Of a stretch of DNA of 64,000 bases, positions 42,656 through 52,192 are shown one piece after another. The translations under genes and the position numbers were made by a program. Below the pieces are notes generated by a model. It saw only the letters and a program-made list of their open reading frames with translations. It was not told the DNA's origin and did no database searches. Source of the stretch: Pseudomonadota bacterium. Its GTDB lineage: Bacteria; Myxococcota_A; Polyangia; Polyangiales; Polyangiaceae. Positions within the stretch are counted from its first letter, which is position 1; each line of letters begins with the position of its first letter. The DNA is taken from the NCBI GenBank assembly GCA_023423895.1, contig JAFAER010000223.1, positions 65,759 to 129,758 on the forward strand. Direction: 5' to 3'.

Positions 42656-44263
42656 ATGACGACCCTCAACTCCCGCATCGACACCCGCTCTCCCGAGTTC
42701 CGCGCGAACGCCGAGACGATGCGCGGCCTCGTCGACGATCTCCGCGACAAGGTCGAGTCCATCCGTCTCGGTGGTCCGGCCGCCTCGCGCGAGAAACACA
42801 TCGCGCGCGGCAAGCTCCTGCCGCGCGAGCGCGTCGAGCGCCTGCTCGATCCGGGCTCGCCGTTCCTCGAGATCGGTCAGCTCGCCGCGTTCGGGATGTA
42901 CGACGGTGAGGCGCCCGGCGCGGGGATGATCGCCGGCATCGGCCGCATCCAGGGGCAGGAGTGCATGGTCGTCGCCAACGACGCGACGGTCAAAGGCGGC
43001 ACCTACTACCCGATGACGGTGAAGAAACATCTCCGCGCGCAGGAGATCGCCGCCGAGAACCGCCTCACGTGCGTGTATCTCGTCGACTCCGGCGGCGCGA
43101 ACCTGCCGAGGCAGGACGAGGTGTTCCCCGATCGCGAGCACTTCGGGCGCATCTTCTTCAACCAGGCGAACATGAGCGCGGCGGGCATCCCGCAGGTCGC
43201 CGTGGTCATGGGCTCGTGCACCGCGGGCGGCGCGTACGTGCCGGCGATGAGCGACGAGGCCGTCATCGTCAAGGAGCAGGGGACGATCTTCCTCGGCGGT
43301 CCGCCGCTCGTGAAGGCCGCCACCGGTGAGGTCGTCACGGCGGAAGACCTCGGCGGCGGTGATGTCCACACGCGCATCTCCGGCGTCGCCGATCATCTGG
43401 CCGACAACGATCGCCATGCGCTCTACATCGCGCGGCGCATCGTCGGGCATCTGAACAAGCAGAGGCCTGCCGGGCCGAAGCTCGAGCCGATCGAGGAGCC
43501 GAAGTACGACCCGCTCGAGATCCACGGCATCGTCCCGACGGACACGCGCAAGCCGTACGACATTCGTGAGGTCATCGCGCGCATCGTCGACGGCTCGCGC
43601 TTCGACGAGTTCAAGGCGCGTTACGGCAGCACGCTCGTCACCGGGTTCGCGCACCTCTACGGGATCCCCGTCGGCATCGTCGCCAACAACGGCATCCTCT
43701 TCAGCGAGTCGGCGCAGAAGGGCGCGCACTTCATCGAGCTCTGCGCGCAGCGCGGCGTGCCGCTCCTGTTCCTGCAGAACATCACCGGCTTCATGGTCGG
43801 GCGCAAAGCCGAAAACGGCGGCATCGCGAAGGACGGCGCCAAGATGGTCACCGCGGTCGCGACGGCGCGCGTGCCGAAGATCACGATGATCCTCGGCGGG
43901 AGCTTCGGCGCGGGCAACTACGGCATGTGCGGCCGCGCGTATTCGCCGCGCTTCCTCTGGATGTGGCCGAACGCGCGCATCGGCGTCATGGGCGGAGAGC
44001 AGGCGGCGTCCGTGCTCGCGACCGTGAAGCGTGACGGCATCGAGGCGAAGGGCGGCGCCTGGTCCAAAGAAGAGGAGGCCGCCTTCAAGGCGCCCATCCG
44101 CGACAAGTACGACTCGCAGGCGCATCCCTACTACGCCACGGCGCGGCTCTGGGACGACGGCGTGCTCGATCCCGCCGAGAGCCGCCGCGTCCTCGGCCTC
44201 TCCCTCGCTGCCACGCTGAACGCGCCCATCGAGCCGACGCAGTTCGGCGTCTTCCGGATGTGA
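42656..44263 (+). CDS. liuB: Methylcrotonyl-CoA carboxylase, carboxyltransferase (beta) subunit
   Basis: A 535-residue crotonase-fold carboxyltransferase. 'KHIARGKLLPRERVERLLDPGSPF', 'VYLVDSGGANLPRQDEVFPDR' (oxyanion and CoA loop) and 'GSCTAGGAYVPAMSDEAVIV' are diagnostic, split here into parts. It transfers carboxyl from biotin to 3-methylcrotonyl-CoA. 'ENGGIAKDGAKMVTAVATA' and 'GGSFGAGNYGMCGRAYSPRFLWMWPNARIGVMGG' distinguish the methylcrotonyl from the propionyl type. The gap to liuA is 70 bases. Confidence 0.96.
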   Translation: MTTLNSRIDTRSPEFRANAETMRGLVDDLRDKVESIRLGGPAASREKHIARGKLLPRERVERLLDPGSPFLEIGQLAAFGMYDGEAPGAGMIAGIGRIQGQECMVVANDATVKGGTYYPMTVKKHLRAQEIAAENRLTCVYLVDSGGANLPRQDEVFPDREHFGRIFFNQANMSAAGIPQVAVVMGSCTAGGAYVPAMSDEAVIVKEQGTIFLGGPPLVKAATGEVVTAEDLGGGDVHTRISGVADHLADNDRHALYIARRIVGHLNKQRPAGPKLEPIEEPKYDPLEIHGIVPTDTRKPYDIREVIARIVDGSRFDEFKARYGSTLVTGFAHLYGIPVGIVANNGILFSESAQKGAHFIELCAQRGVPLLFLQNITGFMVGRKAENGGIAKDGAKMVTAVATARVPKITMILGGSFGAGNYGMCGRAYSPRFLWMWPNARIGVMGGEQAASVLATVKRDGIEAKGGAWSKEEEAAFKAPIRDKYDSQAHPYYATARLWDDGVLDPAESRRVLGLSLAATLNAPIEPTQFGVFRM

Positions 44264-44271
44264 GAACGACC

Positions 44272-46278
44272 ATGTTCCGATCGCTCCTCATCGCCAACCG
44301 TGGCGAAATCGCCTGCCGGATCATTCGCACCGCGCGCCGTCTCGGCATCGAGACGATCGCCGTCTACTCGGAGGCCGACGCCTCCGCGCGCCACGTGCGC
44401 CTCGCCGACCGTGCGTTCCTCCTCGGACCTGCCGCCGCGCGCGAGTCGTACCTCTCCGTCGAGAAGATCCTCGCGGTCGCCAAGGAGTCGGGCGCCGAGG
44501 CGATCCACCCGGGCTACGGCTTCCTCTCCGAGAACGCCGACTTCGCCGAGGCCTGCGCGCGCGCGGGCGTCGTCTTCGTCGGGCCGAGCGCTTCCTCCAT
44601 CCGCGCGATGGGCTCGAAGTCCGAGGCCAAGTCGCTGATGGAGAAGTTCGACGTGCCGCTCACGCCGGGCTACCACGGCGACGATCAGGACCCGGCGCGC
44701 CTCGCGAAGGAGGCCGACCGCATCGGCTACCCCGTCCTCATCAAGGCGAGCGCGGGCGGCGGCGGCAAGGGGATGCGCCGCGTCGACGCGGCTGCGGACT
44801 TCGCGGCGGCGCTCGCGTCGTGTAAGCGCGAAGCGGCGAGCTCGTTCGGCTCCGACCACGTGCTCGTCGAGCGCTACATCGAGCGGCCGCGCCACATCGA
44901 GGTGCAGATCTTCGGCGATACGCACGGCAACTACGTCTACCTCTTCGAGCGCGACTGTTCGGTGCAGCGCCGGCATCAGAAGGTGCTCGAGGAAGCTCCG
45001 GCGCCGGGCATGACGGAAGAGCGGCGCGCCGCGATGGGGCGGAGCGCAGTCCGCGCAGCTCAAGCAGTGAGCTACGCGGGCGCGGGCACGGTCGAGTTCA
45101 TCGCGGACCCGTCCGGAACCTTCTACTTCATGGAGATGAACACGCGTCTCCAGGTCGAACATCCGGTGACGGAGCAGATCACCGGCATGGACCTGGTGGA
45201 GTGGCAGCTCCGCGTCGCGGCCGGTGAGAAGCTGCCGTGCACGCAGGAGGAGCTGACGATCCGCGGCCACGCGATCGAGGCGCGCATCTACGCCGAGAAC
45301 CCGGAGGCGGGCTTCCTTCCGTCGACGGGTCGGCTTGTCCACCTCGTGCCTCCGGCGGAGTCCGAGCACGTGCGCGTCGATACGGGCGTCGAGCAGGGCG
45401 ACGCGATCACCCCGCACTACGACCCGATGATCGCGAAGCTCATCGTGTGGGGCGAAGACCGGAGCGAGGCGCTCGCGCGGATGGCGAGCGCGCTCGATCG
45501 CTACGAAATCGTCGGCGTCGCGAACAACGTCGAGTTCCTCGGACGCCTCGTCCGCAGCGAGTCGTTCGCCAAGGCGAACCTAGACACCGCTCTCATCGAA
45601 CGAGAGCGCGACGCGCTGCTCCCCGCGGAGCGGAAGATGCCCGAGAGCGCGTGGCTCGTCGCCGCCGCCGCGGAGCTCGCAAAGCGCACGGCCGCGGCAT
45701 CGACGGAGGCGAGCCCCTGGGCGCCGCTCGACGGCTGGCGGAATGGCGGACGCGCGGCGCAGCTCGTCGCAGTCCGGCACGGTGACGAGACGCGCGAGCT
45801 GTTCGCGCGGTTCGTGTCGAAGGGACACTGGGACGTCTCGGTGGGCAAGGCCGATGCTCCCGCCACCCGGCTCACGCTCGAGCAGGATGGCGGCCACGGC
45901 CTCCGCGTGACGATCGGCGACGCATCGCTGCATGCGAACGTCGTCGCGAACGGCGCGCACCTCCACGTCTTCCTCGGCGGAGCGCGGTGGGATCTCGAGG
46001 TCGTCGATCCGCTCTACGTCGAGTCGGACGCGGACAATAGCGTCGGCGGGCTCCGGGCGCCGATGCCGGGCAAGGTCATCGCGCACATCGCGAAGGAGGG
46101 CGCACGCGTCGACAAGGGCGCTCCGCTCCTCGTCGTCGAGGCGATGAAGATGGAGCTGACGATCTCGGCGCCGCGCGCCGGCGTCGTGAAGAGCTTCCTC
46201 TACGGAGTGGGCGAGCAGGTGAACGAGGGGGTCGAGCTCGTCAGCTTCGAGGAAGAGGAGAAGGAGAAGAAGCCTTGA
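44272..46278 (+). CDS. liuD: Methylcrotonyl-CoA carboxylase, biotin carboxylase/BCCP (alpha) subunit
   Basis: The ATG at 44272 lies eight bases after the liuB stop; a GTG at 44260 that overlaps that stop is an alternative. The 668-residue protein contains the biotin carboxylase domain ('LIANRGEIACRIIRTARRLGIETIAVYSEAD' in parts, 'IKASAGGGGKGMRRV', 'MNTRLQVEHPVTEQITGMDLVEWQL'), a less conserved middle and a biotinyl domain with 'VVEAMKMELTI'. The Lys of AMKM is biotinylated. The Glu/Lys-rich end 'EEEEKEKKP' is lineage-specific. It works with LiuB as one carboxylase. Confidence 0.96.
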   Translation: MFRSLLIANRGEIACRIIRTARRLGIETIAVYSEADASARHVRLADRAFLLGPAAARESYLSVEKILAVAKESGAEAIHPGYGFLSENADFAEACARAGVVFVGPSASSIRAMGSKSEAKSLMEKFDVPLTPGYHGDDQDPARLAKEADRIGYPVLIKASAGGGGKGMRRVDAAADFAAALASCKREAASSFGSDHVLVERYIERPRHIEVQIFGDTHGNYVYLFERDCSVQRRHQKVLEEAPAPGMTEERRAAMGRSAVRAAQAVSYAGAGTVEFIADPSGTFYFMEMNTRLQVEHPVTEQITGMDLVEWQLRVAAGEKLPCTQEELTIRGHAIEARIYAENPEAGFLPSTGRLVHLVPPAESEHVRVDTGVEQGDAITPHYDPMIAKLIVWGEDRSEALARMASALDRYEIVGVANNVEFLGRLVRSESFAKANLDTALIERERDALLPAERKMPESAWLVAAAAELAKRTAAASTEASPWAPLDGWRNGGRAAQLVAVRHGDETRELFARFVSKGHWDVSVGKADAPATRLTLEQDGGHGLRVTIGDASLHANVVANGAHLHVFLGGARWDLEVVDPLYVESDADNSVGGLRAPMPGKVIAHIAKEGARVDKGAPLLVVEAMKMELTISAPRAGVVKSFLYGVGEQVNEGVELVSFEEEEKEKKP

Positions 46279-47171
46279 CCTCCGTACGCATCGTGGAGGT
46301 CGGCCCGCGCGACGGCCTCCAGAACGAGAAGGCGACCGTCACGACGGAGACGAAGCTCGAGCTGATCGACCGGCTCGCGCAGGCGGGGCTCACCGAGATC
46401 GAGGCGACGTCGTTCGTGTCCCCGAAGTGGGTCCCGCAGATGTCCGACCACGACGCGGTGATGCGCGGCCTGGTGCGCCGTCCCGGCATCAAGTACCCCG
46501 TGCTCGTCCCGAACCTCCGCGGCTACGAGGCGGCGATCGCCGTAGGCGCGCGTGAGGTGGCCGTCTTCGCCTCGGCGTCGGAGGCGTTCTCGCAGAAGAA
46601 CATCAACTGCTCGATCGACGAGTCGTTCGAGCGGTTCGCGCCGGTGTTCGAGGCCGCCAAGAAGGACGGCATCCCGGTGCGCGGCTACGTCTCGTGCGTC
46701 GTCGGCTGCCCGTACGAGGGCTTCGTGCCGCCCGAGCGCGCCGCCGAAGTCAGCGCGCGCCTCCATCGCGGCGGGTGTTACGAGATCTCGCTCGGCGACA
46801 CGATCGGCGTCGGCACACCGGCGACCGTCGAGCGTCTGCTCGACGAGGTCGGCAAACACGTCCCGCTCGAGAAGCTCGCCGGCCACTTCCACGACACGTA
46901 CGGCATGGGCGCCGCGAACGTGTACGCCGCGTTCCAGCGGGGCGTTCGCATCTTCGACAGCTCCGTCGGCGGCCTCGGCGGCTGCCCGTACGCGAAAGGC
47001 GCCACCGGCAACGTGGCGACCGAGGATGTCGTCTACCTGATGCAGGGGGTCGGCGTGGAGACCGGCATCGACCTCGACGCGCTGGTCGACACCGCGGAGT
47101 GGATCAGCACGAAGCTCGGACGCGCCGTCCAGAGCAGGGTAGGGCGCGCGCTCCTCGCGAAACGCGCGTAG
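46275..47171 (+). CDS. liuE: Hydroxymethylglutaryl-CoA lyase
   Basis: The start is a TTG at 46275 that overlaps the liuD stop (TTGA) and has AAGGAG upstream. The 298-residue TIM-barrel lyase has 'IVEVGPRDGLQNE', 'EATSFVSPKWVPQM', the metal-binding 'HFHDTYGMGAAN' and the catalytic-Cys loop 'SVGGLGGCPYAKGATGNVATEDV' in parts. It cleaves HMG-CoA to acetyl-CoA and acetoacetate. It closes the operon; the methylglutaconyl-CoA hydratase (liuC) expected between LiuD and LiuE steps is absent here and must lie elsewhere. Confidence 0.95.
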   Translation: MTSVRIVEVGPRDGLQNEKATVTTETKLELIDRLAQAGLTEIEATSFVSPKWVPQMSDHDAVMRGLVRRPGIKYPVLVPNLRGYEAAIAVGAREVAVFASASEAFSQKNINCSIDESFERFAPVFEAAKKDGIPVRGYVSCVVGCPYEGFVPPERAAEVSARLHRGGCYEISLGDTIGVGTPATVERLLDEVGKHVPLEKLAGHFHDTYGMGAANVYAAFQRGVRIFDSSVGGLGGCPYAKGATGNVATEDVVYLMQGVGVETGIDLDALVDTAEWISTKLGRAVQSRVGRALLAKRA

Positions 47172-47228
47172 GCCGCGTCGATGAATGCGCGCTCGTGGGG
47201 ACATCCCTGCGGCACGCGGTCCGGCACA

Positions 47229-47255
47229 CGAGGATGGCACCGGGTGTCATCCTCG
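47229..47255 (+). terminator. Hairpin terminator of the liu operon
   Basis: CGAGGATG (47229-47236) and CATCCTCG (47248-47255) form a perfect 8-bp stem that continues inward with one G-T pair (GCACC/GGTGT). It lies 58 bases past the liuE stop. Confidence 0.6.
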
Positions 47256-47312
47256 CGTGAGCGAGCGCGGCAGAGCCAGACGTGCTCCACCCGACGAACC
47301 CGACTCAGATCG

Positions 47313-47819
47313 TCACGGCATCCGCTGGGTGAGCGCGCCGAGGTAGTCGCGCTTGCCGACCGCCACGCCGTTGTGCCGGAGAAGCGCGTACGCGTGCGTG
47401 AGGTGGAAGAAGAAGTTCGGCATCGCGTGCTCGAGGAAGTAGTCCGCGCCGGTCATCACCTTGCCCTCCCACCGCGGCTGCGTGATCGAGCGCGATGCCG
47501 CCTCCGCGAAGTCCGTCTCGGTAAAGCCGTCGAGGTAGGCGATGACGGAGCGGATGCGCGTCTGGAGCTCCTCGATCGTCTGCTCGTTGTCGGGGTGCGA
47601 CGGCGCCTCTTTACCGGAGAGGCGCGCGGCGGCGATCTTCGCGACGTCACACGCGGACTGGACCTGACGCACGAACGGGAACTGATCCGGTGCGAGGCGG
47701 AGCGTGAGGAAGACGTTCGGATCGAACTTCTTCTCCGTCGCGAAGGTCGTCGCCGTCGTGAGCCACTTGTCGAGCTGGCCCAGCATCTTCTTCCACTGAC
47801 CGAAAATCGCGTAGTACAT
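47313..47819 (-). CDS. DUF1993 family protein
   Basis: With the ATG at 47819 (AGGATG just upstream; the ATG at 47828 is an alternative) the product has 168 residues. It aligns with DUF1993 throughout: 'MYYAIFGQWKKMLGQLDKWL', 'LRLAPDQFPFVRQVQSACDVAK', 'SHPDNEQTIEELQTRI', 'FLEHAMPNFFFHLTHAYALLRHNGVAVGK' in parts. DUF1993 resembles the DinB four-helix bundle; its conserved His residues suggest a metal site. The biochemical role is not known. It is a separate leftward gene after the liu operon. Confidence 0.88.
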   Translation of the reverse strand: MYYAIFGQWKKMLGQLDKWLTTATTFATEKKFDPNVFLTLRLAPDQFPFVRQVQSACDVAKIAAARLSGKEAPSHPDNEQTIEELQTRIRSVIAYLDGFTETDFAEAASRSITQPRWEGKVMTGADYFLEHAMPNFFFHLTHAYALLRHNGVAVGKRDYLGALTQRMP

Positions 47820-48306
47820 CGGCGGCATCCTAGGCGACCTCGATCGGCAGCGTCGGGCAAATGCGGTCGATGGATGCCTGCACGAAGATGGGGAGCGCGG
47901 ATTCTTGGGAGCCGACACTCGAGCCGCTCGAGCGCCATGCACCGTGCGTCGGTCGATGTGACCACGAGATGTCGTCGTCTACACCAACGGTCGGTGCCAT
48001 CCGCACCCGCGTGCCCGTGTGTGGAAGAGAGCTCGGTGCTCGCGGAGCCGCCAACGTTGGGCAAGCGCGCGCCGCCGAAGGTCGGGGGAGCTCATCGACT
48101 GGATGGCCGAGCGCTTCTTGCGGGAGTGAGACTGAACGAGCCATCTCCGCGGCGGAGCTCATCCGTGGCTCAGCCGTGGCATTGACTAGGCCGTCCCAAG
48201 GCCCCCGCTTTCGCCTTGTCTCGAGACGAAGGCGCGGCGACTCTGCGAGATCGCGGAGTGTCTTCTCGACCCCGCGTCGTGCCTCTCCCACACCATCGAG
48301 ACCGCC
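47820..48306. other. Gene-free stretch between divergent genes, 487 bases
   Basis: It must hold the promoters of the DUF1993 and DUF4215 genes. I saw no convincing promoter, hairpin or coding frame; the long minus-strand frame crossing it is an antisense shadow. Confidence 0.55.
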
Positions 48307-51300
48307 ATGAGCACACGCAGGCCATCGCACGCGATTGCACGGAAGACGCTCGCGTCGATCCTCCTCGCACTTTCTACGGCCGTCGTTGCCTGCAACAGAG
48401 GCGCGCCAGCTCCCGAGACCCATGAGGTGATGACGCAGTCCTCCGCGCTCGTGGGGAACGGCAAGCTCGAGGCCGGTGAGCAGTGTGACGACGGCAACAC
48501 GGTCTCCGGCGATGGATGCTCCGCCTCCGGCGTCCTCGAGGCTGGCTATCTCTGTCACGTGCCCGGCCGCGCCTGCTCGTTGGCGTCTCTGTGTGGCAAC
48601 GGCGTCGTCAACTCCGGCGAGGCCTGCGATGATGGAAATACCGTCGCGGACGCGAACGGCTGCTCGAGCAGCTGCGGCCTCGCGCTGTGTGGCAACGGCT
48701 TGTTGAACAACCGCCAGTGGCCGAACTTCGACCAGGAGATTTGCGACGACGGCAACCTCGTCGAAGGCGACGGGTGCAGCCGCCTCTGCGAGGTGGAGCC
48801 CGGCTTCGCTTGTTCGGGGACTCCGAGCCGCTGCGTTCGCACAGGGGTGTTGCTGTTCAACACGGGCGTCGACGCGAACAACCGGCGCTTGGCGAGCGGA
48901 CCAGACTCCCACTGGTTCTACAGCGGGACGAGCACGGGGGCCGCCACGGGTGTCCGCGACGGGGCGGACTGGCCGAACGAGGTCCAGACGGCGCAGTTCA
49001 TGGCGGCGCCGCTCGGAGCACCCGTCTGCGTCTACCAGGACTTTCTCGTGCCCTCGACGCTCGACGTCGCGCGGTTCCGGCTGCGCCTGGCGACGTTCAA
49101 CGACAACGCCTTCGACGGCGCTCTGGTCAACGGAGTGGCATTCACTCCGATCACCGTCGCCGAGCCGCCCGGCCAGCCGTGGCAGAAGAACGTCGTGCGC
49201 GAATTCGGCTCGAGCGCGCCGTGGCGTAGCGGGCTGAATCGCATCACGCTCTGCAACGAGAACGAGGCCAGCGCCCCGAATGCCTTTCGCTACCTCGTCG
49301 TCGATGCGTACGACGATCGGTGCGGTGATGGCGTGCTGTCGCCGCGCGAAGACTGCGACGACGGCAACGTCACTGCCAACGACGGCTGCAGCGCCACCTG
49401 CGGGATCGAGCGGGGCTACGCATGCATCGGCTCTCCGAGCGCCTGCGCCGCGACCTGCGGAAACGGGGCCCTCAACGCGAGCGAAGAGTGCGATGACGGC
49501 AACATCATCGACGGAGACGGCTGCAGCTCGAGCTGCCGGGTGGAGGCCGGGCGCGCTTGCCCGGTCCCCGGAGCCGCGTGCGTGGCGACCTGCGGGAACG
49601 GTGTCATCGACGCCGGCGAGCTCTGCGATGACGGGAACTCGATGGGCGGTGACGGCTGCTCCGCGTCGTGTCGCATGGAGCGCGGTTACGCGTGCAGCGG
49701 CGCTCCTTCGACCTGCGCGCTGACGTGCGGCAATGGCCGGCTCGATCCCGGCGAGCTCTGCGACGACGGCAATACGAGCTACGGCGACGGCTGCTCGAAC
49801 GCGTGCACTCTCGAGCTCGGCTACGCGTGCGCCACCGCGGGACAGCCTTGCGCACGAACGTGTGGCAACGGCACGATCAATCCGGGCGAGCAGTGTGACG
49901 ACGGAAACCTCGTGTCGGGCGATGGCTGCAGCAGCGAGTGCCGACCCGAGCGAGGCTACGCCTGCAGCGCCCCCGCGAGCGGACCGTCGCACTGTTTGGC
50001 GACCTGTGGCAACGGTGCCCTGAACGCCAACGAGACCTGCGACGACGGCAACACCAGCTCTGGCGACGGCTGCTCCGACGGATGCCGCGTCGAAGTCGGA
50101 TATTCGTGCTCCGGTTCGCCGAGCAACTGCAGCCCCCTGTGTGGCGACGGCATTCGTGCGGCCAACGAGCAGTGCGACGACGGCAACACCAGCTCCGGCG
50201 ACGGCTGTAGTGCTTCCTGCCGTGTGGAGTCGGGGTGGCGCTGCCCCGCGCCGGGCAATGTCTGCTTCCACACGTGCGGGAATGGCACCGTCGAGGAAGG
50301 GGAGTCGTGCGACGACGGCAACACGATCAGCGGTGACGGCTGCGATGCCATCTGCCGCGTGGAGGCCGGCTTCGGCTGCAGCGGCAGGCCGAGCTCGTGC
50401 AGCGCGCTCTGCGGCGACGGCATCCGAACGGGTGGCGAGCTCTGTGATGACCGCAACTTCACTGCCGGTGACGGCTGCGACGCGGCCTGCAGGATCGAGC
50501 CCGGGTTCGGCTGCGTCGGCAATCCATCGGTTTGCGCCGTCACTTGTGGCGACGGCATCCTGTCGGCGACCGAAGAGTGCGACGACGGCAACGTGACCGC
50601 CGGCGACGGCTGCGACGCGAGCTGTCGCGTCGAAGCCGGGTTCGGCTGCGGAAACACGGGCGTGGGCGCCGTCTTCACGCGTCGAGGCCGTACGAGCTGC
50701 ACACAAGTCGCGAACATGACCGAGCCCACGCTTCCGGAGCTCGCCATCCAGCCCGCGATCACTGTCCCCGGGCGCTACCGTTTGCGCCACGTCTCTGGAG
50801 CCGTGAGCTACTCGGGGGGCGCGAGCTGGTACCCGGGCGTCATCGGAGTCAACTACAGCTCGGCAGCAGAACCGCGGCGGTTCGCGCTCGGGTTCATCGG
50901 CGCTGGCTCTGCTACGGCGGTCGAGGCCGAGGCCGTTGGCGCCAGTCAGCAACGCGACTTCGACGCGGTCGCCGGGGACGTCCGAGTTGCGCTCGTCGAT
51001 ACCGACTGCGCGCTGAACGACAACTCGGATACGCCCGTGGCGTATCGCGCGGACGCGCTCTCGATCTGCCAGCGGATCCCGCTGCTGACCAACCCGCCGG
51101 CGCCCGCGCGCCTCACCAGCGGCAACGTCGGCGGTGACGCGAGCCCTGGCGCGACGGTTCGTGTGTACCTCGATGCCGCCATCGACCCGGCGTGCACCGC
51201 CACCGCCGACAACGGGGGGCACTGGACGTGCAACCTGGCCGGCGCGACGCCAGGAGCCCACGCCGCCGTCGTCGCGGCCACCGTGCTGAGCGCGACGGAG

Positions 51301-52059
51301 GCGGCGGCTGCGGTGACCATCACCATCGATCCGACGGCGCCGGCGGCTCCCGTCATCCTCGCTCCGACCTCCGGCGCTCACCTCTCGGCGTCGCCGGCTG
51401 CGATCTCGGGCACGGCGGAGCCCGAGAGTGAGGTCACCGTTCGCGAAGGCCCCACCGAGCTCTGCGCGGCGACGACGGATGCCGCCGGTCAGTGGAGCTG
51501 CGTGCCGACGACGTCCTTGCCCGATGGCCCGCATTCGGTCACGGCGACCGCCGTCGACGCCGCGGGGAACAGCGGTCCTTCCAGCGCGGTCACCTTCACG
51601 CTCGACACACGTGCGCCCGATACGTCGTTCAAGGAACAGCCGCCTGCCCGTACGAGCGAGCGGAACGCGTCGTTCGCGTACGCATCGACGGAGGCGAGCG
51701 TGCGTTTCGAATGCAGCTTGGACGGTGCGCCGTTCCATCCGTGTTCGGACGCCTACGCGGTCGCGCTCGGCGACCACCTCCTCCGCGCACGCGCGGTCGA
51801 TCTCGCGGGCAACGTCGATCCGTCTCCCGCCGAGGCGCGGTGGACCGTGGAAGAAGCGCAGGCGACACCGGAACCCGGGCCGCCGGACGCGCCGCAAGGA
51901 GGAGCCGACACGGGCGGCGGTGGCGGCGGTGGTGGTGGTTGCAGCGCGGCGCCGCGTTCGACCTCGAATGGCCCTGGTTGGTGGATCGTCCTCGGCCTGT
52001 CGTGCCTCCGACTCCTCGCACGGCGGCGCGCCTCTTCGGCCGAAGCGACCGTGGACTGA
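48307..52059 (+). CDS. Giant DUF4215 Cys-rich repeat lipoprotein with MYXO-CTERM
   Basis: A 1250-residue surface protein. The lipobox Cys is residue 29. I count 13 DUF4215 (myxobacterial Cys-rich) repeats of the form 'CGNG.L..GE.CDDGN...GDGCS..C..E.GY.C'. A PA14-like or lectin-like insert of about 160 residues sits between repeats 3 and 4 ('VLLFNTGVDANNRRLASG', 'CVYQDFLVPSTLDVARFRLR'). After the repeats come a beta domain, Ig-like modules ('SGAHLSASPAAISGTAEPES', 'FTLDTRAPDTSF' and 'FECSLDGAPFHPC'), a Gly-rich spacer and a MYXO-CTERM tail (GGGCSAAP, hydrophobic segment, RRR). It has both lipobox and C-terminal sorting signal. Likely an adhesin or contact protein. Confidence 0.92.
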   Translation: MSTRRPSHAIARKTLASILLALSTAVVACNRGAPAPETHEVMTQSSALVGNGKLEAGEQCDDGNTVSGDGCSASGVLEAGYLCHVPGRACSLASLCGNGVVNSGEACDDGNTVADANGCSSSCGLALCGNGLLNNRQWPNFDQEICDDGNLVEGDGCSRLCEVEPGFACSGTPSRCVRTGVLLFNTGVDANNRRLASGPDSHWFYSGTSTGAATGVRDGADWPNEVQTAQFMAAPLGAPVCVYQDFLVPSTLDVARFRLRLATFNDNAFDGALVNGVAFTPITVAEPPGQPWQKNVVREFGSSAPWRSGLNRITLCNENEASAPNAFRYLVVDAYDDRCGDGVLSPREDCDDGNVTANDGCSATCGIERGYACIGSPSACAATCGNGALNASEECDDGNIIDGDGCSSSCRVEAGRACPVPGAACVATCGNGVIDAGELCDDGNSMGGDGCSASCRMERGYACSGAPSTCALTCGNGRLDPGELCDDGNTSYGDGCSNACTLELGYACATAGQPCARTCGNGTINPGEQCDDGNLVSGDGCSSECRPERGYACSAPASGPSHCLATCGNGALNANETCDDGNTSSGDGCSDGCRVEVGYSCSGSPSNCSPLCGDGIRAANEQCDDGNTSSGDGCSASCRVESGWRCPAPGNVCFHTCGNGTVEEGESCDDGNTISGDGCDAICRVEAGFGCSGRPSSCSALCGDGIRTGGELCDDRNFTAGDGCDAACRIEPGFGCVGNPSVCAVTCGDGILSATEECDDGNVTAGDGCDASCRVEAGFGCGNTGVGAVFTRRGRTSCTQVANMTEPTLPELAIQPAITVPGRYRLRHVSGAVSYSGGASWYPGVIGVNYSSAAEPRRFALGFIGAGSATAVEAEAVGASQQRDFDAVAGDVRVALVDTDCALNDNSDTPVAYRADALSICQRIPLLTNPPAPARLTSGNVGGDASPGATVRVYLDAAIDPACTATADNGGHWTCNLAGATPGAHAAVVAATVLSATEAAAAVTITIDPTAPAAPVILAPTSGAHLSASPAAISGTAEPESEVTVREGPTELCAATTDAAGQWSCVPTTSLPDGPHSVTATAVDAAGNSGPSSAVTFTLDTRAPDTSFKEQPPARTSERNASFAYASTEASVRFECSLDGAPFHPCSDAYAVALGDHLLRARAVDLAGNVDPSPAEARWTVEEAQATPEPGPPDAPQGGADTGGGGGGGGGCSAAPRSTSNGPGWWIVLGLSCLRLLARRRASSAEATVD

Positions 52060-52192
52060 GCGTCTGCCACGTTCGTCCCGCGGGCTCCGCGAAGGGCGGC
52101 TGCCGACCCGCTTCGCAGACCCTGGATGGATACTCGCGAGGTGACGATCGACGAGTCATCACGGGCCAAACCACGCTAGGGTCGAAGGTGTC

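Noticed and set aside
48400..50700. Regularly spaced repeats resembling a CRISPR or satellite array
   Set aside because: The periodicity comes from in-frame DUF4215 repeats; unit lengths vary and there are no spacers.
47830..51897. A 1355-residue minus-strand frame opposite the DUF4215 gene
   Set aside because: It is an antisense shadow of a strongly repetitive high-GC gene; composition is Arg/Ala/Val-rich with no domain motifs, while the plus strand has clear DUF4215 repeats.
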